Below are positions 37,001 to 45,102 of a DNA stretch of 45,102 nucleotides, one piece after another (position 1 is the stretch's first letter; each line of letters opens with the position of its first letter). The DNA comes from Mesaphorura yosii. Its lineage: Eukaryota > Arthropoda > Collembola > Poduromorpha > Tullbergiidae. Below the pieces are notes generated by a model that did no database searches, was not told where the DNA came from, and was given only the letters and a program-made list of their open reading frames with translations. The DNA lies in assembly GCA_009869945.1 (NCBI GenBank), contig WIXG01000509.1, positions 1 to 45,102 on the forward strand, read 5' to 3'. Position numbers and translations under genes: made by a program.

Positions 37001-40000
37001 TCACTGTGTAATATAACATATAAAATAATAATATAATGTGCTTTTCATATAATATGAAAGGGAAGCTGTTTTGTGAGTATTACAAAACATACATACATCA
37101 GTGTCACTTGAAAAGAGGGGAATAGAATATTGGAATTGCAGCAGAAGGTTATCAGAAACAAATTGAAGTAGACAGGGCAGTTTTCTAATATTAAACTTAT
37201 ATATGGGAAAAGTTTAATGTACCTAACCTAACCCATCTACTTACCTTCTCCTTCACTTTCACTCGTACATTATTACGAGCCAAACTCTTTCTTGTCCTCA
37301 GCTCAGCCTTCCTCGTCTCTTCACTTCCTCTACTCAGTCAAGGCAATAAGCCTGCCTTTTCTCTTTTCAATAACCTCACCTCTTGCCTTATGAAAATATT
37401 TCCTACACAATGGACTCGCGCTCGGACCTCTCTTCTGCTCTCACTCCTGCCTTACCGTATTTACTTGTGCAGAAAACTTTAATATAATATTCGCATACAC
37501 CCATTACGTCCAGCACGGTTATTGCAGGCTGCAATGTTTCAATTGTTGGTCACATGTGGCAGACAATGTGAGTCGGAGAGAAATTACACGATATTGTGAT
37601 TTGATATAAGGGATAATAATTGAAAAGTCGAGTATTTACTACACGACTCATATTCTGCTTTCCGGTCAATTTCATTAGAGAAATGTTTGCTCTTTCTCTT
37701 TGCTTGATTGAAAGTGGTCGGCCTCGAGTCGGAGCCAGCAGAATAATGGAAAAAGAGTTATAATTTATTTGTAACAGAGACGGACGCCGAGAGAAAGACA
37801 GAGAAGGAGCAGCGTAATATAATATGATGAGGACGAGGAGACTTTTCATTACGAGCATAGTGATTTAATGTGTCACCGAGAACAGAGTGAGTGCAACAGC
37901 TGTTTTATATACGAAAATGGCCAATTTCCTTTCTCTTGCTCGCCATCCTCCGTAATGATATTACACACATACACATACACTCTCATAATAATAATAGTCT
38001 GCACTGTTTTGACGTGACTCCTTCGCAAAAACAGACCCGCCGCCAACAATTGAAGAAAGAAACAGGAGACGCTCCTTCCTCCACACTTTCTCAGCCTCAG
38101 CCCGGCTTTTATTATTTATTTTGTCCAAATATAATATTACACTTATATATTGCAAAATTGACACGGACACAGTCGTCCACACATGAACTTGGGCAATAAG
38201 AGAGAAAGAGACCAATTTCTAATTTTGACAATAACGGACGGCAGTGGTTTTAGTTTAGTGACAGCCGAAATTGATACAAATATCTCTCGCAATAAGAAGA
38301 GCAACTGCCACGGCAAGCATCTCTTGAAATGAACATCTGAACGACAAAAGACGGGGTCGCCGATGCCGGACCGACGGAGCAACCTGTCAAGGCTGCGCAT
38401 CCTCGCGAAGGTGGCAGACGCTTTTAATCAACGCATTTACGGACTAGGGCAGAGTCACTGGACCTTTTCCATGCTATAAAATTATATCTGATTCTCATTT
38501 TTACTCACTTTGGGTTTAAATGGAGAGAGAAATCAGCATGCTGGCACCTGACTCCGGTTCGCCTTGCTTTCACCGTGTCGGTGGTGGATTATTACCTGCT
38601 CACGTGAAAGGAGTGGCGTCTTTGAAATTACGTACTTACGTGGAGAGTATTATCATTAAATGTAATGGATTTTCTGCCCAAGGGTATTGAGCCTCTTCTC
38701 TCCTTCGCAAAGAGCACAGTTTAAAGAATATATTTACCCATTCACATAACAAAGTCTACTCAACTCTTTCCTCTTCTTTTACTGTGCCAACTTCTTGACT
38801 AAATGGACCGTTTGCTCTCCTGATTTAATGCTTCACGCAATCTTACATTCTTTTGACTGTCACCTTCCTCTGCCTCCGTCACTCTACTTTATCTTTTAAA
38901 AAGTAATAATAACAGTTACATTGCGAGGAACACGGCCACTTTCTCTGATTTTATTCCTTTTCCTGTACTTCTTAATATCATCAACAAGGTCGTGGAAACT
39001 GCTCAGTTCATGACCATTTCAAGCCGCAAAATGGACTGTCTGTCTACGACTCGGCCATTCCTACACTGCGAGCATTACTGCGGAGTGCTTTGTGTTTGTC
39101 GTTCTCCCTGTTGGGTGCTGAATCGTACAGCACACGCAGCGTTGGTTTTTATTTTGTGACATTATCGTGAGCATTTGTCTTACTCGCTGCGCTAAGCGCC
39201 TAACGAGGAGGGCATTCAGAGAGACTTTTCTTAAAATTCAACCTGTATCTGGATCTAATTAAGATCGTCATGGTAGAAGAAAGCGGGGAGGAGAAGGAAG
39301 ACAAGAAAAGGATTAAGTGAGGAGTCAGTGAGCCGAGTGATCATTAGTGCTGAAACTTCCTTGGAATCAGATAAGGAGGAGAGTCAACAAAGACAAATTG
39401 AACTACTTCTTTTACATACATGCGCTCACACCCGAACAGACACTTGAGCCAAGCTCGCACCAAACATCTCAGGCTGGAACAAATGGTTCAGAAGATATTC
39501 ATCATCCTTTAATTATAATTTTTTCATCTCATTAGTGAATTCATAGAAGAAAGATCGTTAAGAGCAAAACTTTTCGGAGACAGCTTCAGCACAAAAGCCC
39601 AACTTATTAGAATAAATACGCGAGCATTAATGAGAAGCTGGAAGGAACGGAGCAGAGGAAAGCGACTGCAGTCCAATGAAGCCATTGTGCATCGAAAACA
39701 TTACTATTACAACAATAATAGATCTGTACATAGGAATGGCTGCGAGCTGGTCGGTTCTGTCTCTGCCCTGTACTTAAAACAGTTCGCAGTGTTCCCACGC
39801 AATGATTCCGCTCGGCAGCAAGAAGAGGTAATTCTGTCACAGCAGAAGGCAATATACGACCGAGTACAAATGGTTAAACTTGTGAGAGAAGGATGGGAGA
39901 GAGGAAAAGAGCGAGGAGATCACCATCTCGTTAATTGGAGACATATCTATGAAACTCATTATTGAGAGATGGGATGTGACTTTACATTTTATTATACCCC

Positions 40001-43000
40001 AACTAGTTTATATATAATGACCGTACAACTTAACGAGTCCCACTTGAATGATAACTAATGTCTTACTTTCCGTGCTGCCAGCAGCAAGTTCGGCTCAAGT
40101 TTTACAAGCTGAGCAATCTGGAACACAAGAGAGAAAAGTTTTCATTTTAGTTTTTGAGCTGATCAAGAATCTTTCATGGGCCTTGCTTGTAAACTTAACT
40201 AACCAGTCGAATAAAACGCCCACACGCCATTTCCAATTACTCAAATCCCTTTCCTCCTCTAACGTATCAATCTTTCAAAACCTCTATCGTCTCGATCTCC
40301 GTTCCATTTCCTTCCTTCGGCATATTGAAACCAGACACCGAGCAAGAGTTATCTCTCTTGCATGCGCATCGCATCCAAACAGTGCACAAGGCCAACCAGC
40401 ATCGATTCACAAAGTTCGCCACTGAGCCTTGTCTCGTTATTGTTATTGCCAACATATGAAATTATTTGCCACTTCTCGTGATCTGCGCCTGACTTCTTAA
40501 TTGCGGAATCATTTCTTCTGTCTCCGAAAGTATGCGCTTAGTTGGGATTTATGTGGCATGAAACCACGAGACATTTGTTTCCACTCAAATATGAAACTCT
40601 GGATTTTCTTCTCTAATTAATAAGGAGCACATGCTGCATAAATACGTCAGGACCAACTCGAATAATGGGACTGCCACCATCGCATTCATTTATAACAGGG
40701 TATTAACGCTGGCGAAGGCAAAGCGCTGCGGTTCTATTAAAATTTGTAATTACTCAGATGTCATAAAAACAACAATGCTGACTGACTAAAAGTTTCCGGA
40801 ATTAAATTGGAAGAATAATAATTTAACATTTCCCACGCCGCCAACCGACTGCACTGCAGACGAATGGAATGGGTCGGAAGCATGGCATAATTAATATAGT
40901 TTTGGAAGGAGTTTTGGGTGGTCGTTAGTACGTGCGCTGTGTTATAATGCCCAAAGTAATTTTACACTTTCACTGATTGAGTAGTCATCCCTGGTTTCAT
41001 TAAATGAGTGCAATTAAATTGTTACTATCCAAACACTGTGCTTCGTCTTGCTTGTCGGTCTCTGCGCTGGGTCTATTTAATGAATTCTCTCCTGTCTTGC
41101 CTCCTTCCTAATCATACTCCCTGCCCTGCCGTGCCTGCGTCGGTCTTTCGACACTCTTCAGCCAAAGCCCTGGCTTGCTGGTCCTGGCATGTGCTGCTTC
41201 ACTCGTATTATTATAGCTTCTTTCCATTACTTTAGATTAAACTTTCGAATCAATGCCTGTCTGCAATGACGTGTGTGCTGGAATGCTTTCACCGGTCCTC
41301 ACCCATCCATTCGCTTGGCGCGGCGTGGCCTAGTGTATGGTTCACATTGTAATAATTGGAGCACAATTTCATTAGAAACTAAATACTCCCTCCTCGAAAG
41401 TCGTCCAGAACACTTCCTCTGAATTCTTCGGGCATAGGTGTCCGTGACAGCAGCAAGGAGCAGGCACTGCTTAGCAAATAGCAAAGGTAGATGGATCCTC
41501 GTTTTCCAATTTCACTCTTGAACACTATAAAACATTCTCTGCTATGTTTCGGCATTTGACTTGACCCTCTTTATACTTTATTATATCCCATTAGGAAAAT
41601 TGACTCGATCACATCACAAATCCGCCCATTTGCCGATAAATTCTGACTCCGGGTGATCTGTGCAGAACTCAGCACATTCCCCATGCGTTTTATCATTACT
41701 TTATTCAGAGTGATTGAATGAATTCAATGATGTGCCGATGACCAGGCGAGTTTGGCTTGTAATTCAGTGGTCCGTTATGGATAAAAAGACTGGAGACATG
41801 GGATTTTAACCGTGGTTGATGCTAATTTGTATGAAACGGGTCCTACATTTGTAACTCCGTTCAATAAGGTTGGGCTAATTGAGACCATTCCCGTCATACC
41901 TATTTTTCTCTTTGGCCTTTGCCTACTCATATGAGTCAATGGTCATTAACTGAAGCTTTCTTAATCATCAGAGTGCGCAGACTGGGGAAGACACCACATA
42001 AAGTATCCATTTACCGACCGATATAATTAGGCTAACGACAGTGGAGAGACCAGCTAGCAGCAAGAAATGATTTCTTGATTTTCCCAGTTCCAGGACGTTG
42101 TGTAGTGCGAGCGAGCACTGACAGAACCCGAGTAAGGAAGAATCCTCTTGTTACTGCAACAATCTTGACGGAGATGTTTTCATTCCGAGTGACATTTACA
42201 ATTTACATTGCATCGACCCTCTCCCGCTGACTATAAACTATCGGTCTCATCTTGACACAACCTTCGAGATAAACTTGGCATGGCATTTCAACGTCGTGTT
42301 GTCATTATCTCGAGAAGTACGCAAATGTTAACTGGCATGGCAGCTCCGTGAGACAAACCGTGAACAACTTGCCTAACGAGAAACCGATGAAAATCATAAC
42401 CCGAATGACAACGAGTTAAAAATAGCCTGTTAATTAACTCGGAAGGTCTTTAAATGATACACGATTCTTGGACAACCAAAATCCGTCTCTGTTCATCGCG
42501 ACCAGCGCAGAGGCAATGACCAAGTGTGGTCCAAATTGTCAAGTGGAAAACTCGACGAGGAACACAATGAGTTCTATTCATACCACACTCTTTGGAGTTC
42601 CTGTGGACTCGAGTTGGGGTCGCAGTCGAAAACGCCGGCTTCACTGGTTCACAATAAATTGGGTAGACGTTGCGCTACATGCAAGCGATGCACGAGGCAA
42701 TGAGCATCTTTGATGTGAGCGCTCTTCGGCTCACTTGGCTCTGGCCACTGCTGTTGTTGATTGCCTCGTCCTCTCAATAATGCCGATGCTTGACGACTGT
42801 TTTCTTCTTAATGAACACGTGGGAGTAATTTTCCGTCAATGTCTTGATTGCATGATGCAATTGATGCAATGTACATAGCACCTGTACAAATTGACTTGCT
42901 TTTTGATTATAAAATCTACCTCGGCCCAAGTTGGATTCAAATCAGCTAGAAATACGGTCGGCAGAAGCAGAGGCAGATTAGTGAATTGGTATTTCCGAGG

Positions 43001-44270
43001 AGCATTTTCGATTTCGTGGGAAATGTGTCATTCTGTTTACCCATGAAACTGTAAATGGTTTTGAGTGGAACGCTAAACGGGTCGTGGATGTTATTAGAGG
43101 GAATTTGTATACATCAGGCACAGTACATGCAGCGTGCAGCGGTCCACGTTGGCCGTGGTCTGATCCTGAAGTTGGTACAGATTGTGTGTGTTGTGATTGA
43201 GAGTGTGAGCATGTGTATTTGTATAATGCAAGGCAGTTTATTCTATGATGAGGTTTACTCCTTTACGTTTGCTTTCTTGAGCTGTTTTTTGCGAAATCAA
43301 TTTATGTTCATGCCTGATTGCCCCCAATAATTGAATGCCGCTGTCGACATTTTCGTGATGATATGCTGTGCTGTGAAATATCAATATCAAAATGTTCCCG
43401 GTTGTGCTCGCTCGCATCAGATCAGCAGCACGGAGAAGGCATTAAACCCAACTTATTCTCTTCGTGCCTCGTGCGCTTATGCTCACTCCCTTCACAATAA
43501 CGCATAAAAATCTTATATTATTATTTTGAGACGTCACATGCCAAAACTAAACTTTCATGAATGTACATAATAAATATTGAAAAAGATATATAGTAATAAT
43601 GCGCATTATACGAAAGAAAGTGCTGCGTCGTCCAAAACACCAAAAGACGCCCGTGTCGAGGAACGAAATGGAAAAAGAACTCAAATAAATCTGATATCAC
43701 AACTTGTTTGCTCAACTTTAACATAAAACCAATCCGCCCGTCGCAGTAATACGCATGCAGAGCAATTAGGCGAGTGCCTGCCTCGTCGTCGAGAAGAAAG
43801 TGACTTGGCAGGAGCCTCAAGAGTTTAACTCGCATTATTGGGCTCAGACTGCGAGCAGTTACACGTCCGAAAGAAGAAGAGGGACCGGCGAATTGACGCA
43901 AAAAATGAAATTATAACCATTTCCGCAGGTAGACGCGTATTCGTCTTCTCTTTCACACGTTGTTCAAGTTGGCAAACAAAGTTTTCTCCAATCTCATTTG
44001 GGGAAGCAAACAAAATTACACGCAAACTGGTGCAGAAAGCCCGACGAAAATAGCAAATATCTGTCTGACATATTATTATTAGATTTGGAAATGACTGCTC
44101 ACGCTGGCGAAGCGGCGGAAGAACGAAATGAAGAAGCTCAAGTTTTAATTTTTGCGTGAGCTGCAGCAATCAATCTTTCGTAAGAAAATGAGATGGCGAT
44201 TTCTTCGTCAAGTCTTCGTTTTCTGCCCTTCCACTTATTACATCCAATTTGTACGTCAGTCAAATTTATT
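37000..44270. other. Gene desert with alternating purine and pyrimidine blocks
   Basis: No exon, RNA gene or mobile element is recognised. The plus strand is clearly pyrimidine-rich at about 37230-37460, 38690-38900 and 40200-40330, and purine-rich at about 37560-37850, 39270-39330 and 39830-39975. Open frames of up to about 126 codons (40048-40425 plus, 43901-43521 minus) show no domain and have biased, repetitive composition that explains them. Confidence 0.45.
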
Positions 44271-44279
44271 TCTTCCTTG

Positions 44280-44480
44280 TTTCGGCTCCTGCAGACCGTC
44301 CCGACCACTCTGAGAGAGCGTACGGACAGAGTCAATTGGAGCGAGCACCTTCTCATGAATGATTTCCAATTTACGAGTACTCGCTCGTACCTGTGCGCTC
44401 GGCAGGGCGAGAGCCGGAGCCAGACGGAGGCCTATAAATCTGCGGGGCCAAGTATAACTAATCCTGCGAATGTTCCGTCA
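44280..44480 (+). promoter_or_regulatory. Candidate promoter island near the right edge
   Basis: A locally GC-rich patch contains TATAAAT at 44433-44439 in the context GGCCTATAAATCTGCGG, flanked upstream by GAGCCGGAGCC. It would start a plus-strand transcript near 44465. The DNA after it has no recognised coding exon, so the gene, if any, would be spliced and mostly outside the window. Confidence 0.25.
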
Positions 44481-45102
44481 CAGGTTTCAAACCTTTGTCC
44501 AAGATTTATTTTCTCTCAGCCAGAACTCTCTTCTTCCTATTTATCTTTGATGACTCTTAACTTAATTTCACACTAAGTTGATCATGGGTTCTAAACTTGT
44601 GCATCTTTACTTTCTCCATCTGCCTCCTTTCTCTTCTACTTATTTTCCTCCGTGTCAACTCTCCTTCGCGAGTTTACCGACTCAGACAATGGCCTTTTTA
44701 TCTCACACTCTCTCCTATTAGTAGAAAGATTACCCGTGAAATTGACTACAATTTTTATTCCCTTTCTAATTAAGTAGTCACATCCACACAATATTATTAT
44801 CTCACTTACACAACCGTTACGGAGCACGTAACTTATCCTCTGTGTATTTTTCCAGTCTGTTACAAGGCTTTCACGAAGTGTGGGCTTACTCCGTACTCCT
44901 TTCCCTCCACTTGCCCACATTGAGTGAAGACTTTCTTCCCGCGAATGTGAATGGTGCCCTCATCCAATTAATGTGTGGACTTACAAGGAAAGTTCACAGG
45001 TCGTCCCCTTTCAAATTCGGCCCAAACCTTTTGTGGTGATAGCCCCTGCCCTGAAACCATCAAAATTGGTCTCAGTTGGCGCAACGCTCAAAGGAACCCA
45101 AG
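44481..45102. other. Right edge, no gene recognised
   Basis: A strongly pyrimidine-rich stretch runs from about 44590 to 44720. The open frames here have no recognisable motif. I see no support for a gene within the window. Confidence 0.45.

Noticed and set aside
38363..38479. 38-codon plus-strand open frame in a small GC-rich patch
   Set aside because: It looks protein-like in places but is too short, has no homologue I recognise and no splice sites that would join it to anything.
40048..40425. 125-codon plus-strand open frame beginning with a hydrophobic stretch, like a signal peptide
   Set aside because: No recognisable domain or exon structure, and it lies in a pyrimidine-rich block that is poor in stop codons by composition.
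43521..43901. 126-codon minus-strand open frame
   Set aside because: No known motif; the frame is consistent with chance in an 18-kb gene-free stretch read in six frames.
1..45102. Bacterial-type systems, CRISPR arrays, transposons or viral genes
   Set aside because: The spliced genes show a eukaryotic genome, and I saw no regularly spaced repeats, terminal inverted repeats, transposase or reverse-transcriptase motifs.

Overview
This window looks like nuclear DNA from an animal, most likely an arthropod. Three protein genes can be reconstructed as spliced exon chains with GT..AG introns, mostly 65-220 bp long. One of them is a five-LIM muscle protein of the kind known from insect Mlp84B. There is no bacterial operon layout, no CRISPR array, no recognisable tRNA or rRNA, and no transposase or reverse transcriptase that I could see. 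The species cannot be named from the sequence alone.

Layout. (1) 1-6560: no recognised gene. It holds plausible muscle-type regulatory sites (two perfect MEF2-type decamers, one weaker one, paired CAGCTG E-boxes, a TATA box), and a leader intron probably ends at 6560. (2) 6587-10996, plus strand: an 11-exon Mlp84B-type muscle LIM protein of 496 residues with five LIM domains. Its 3' UTR may reach about 11.5 or 12.7 kb. (3) 12.75-16.36 kb: nothing recognised. (4) 16366-19764, plus strand: a five-exon class A neuropeptide GPCR of 426 residues from the vasopressin/CCAP/NPS/GnRH-AKH-corazonin assemblage, with two very unusual core-motif changes. (5) 20379-23791 (exon continuing to 23805), minus strand: an XPC/Rad4 nucleotide-excision-repair gene in seven recognised exons, convergent with the GPCR gene. 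(6) 23.8-45.1 kb: about 21 kb with no gene I can support. From about 27.4 kb the DNA changes character: purine-rich and pyrimidine-rich blocks alternate on the plus strand, AATTA/TAATTA homeodomain cores are frequent, and there are a few candidate core promoters. It resembles the regulatory flank or a large intron of a developmental gene lying off the right edge.

The three genes do not form a pathway: one is a sarcomere/Z-disc protein, one a neuropeptide receptor and one a DNA-damage sensor. The strongest candidate for something new is the GPCR, in which the DRY motif reads SRF and the TM6 CWxP motif reads CWSG while the other family landmarks are intact. Further points are the short C-terminus of XPC, the repeating intron-phase pattern of the LIM gene, and the organised composition of the right-hand desert. 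I found no evidence for a wholly new multi-gene system.
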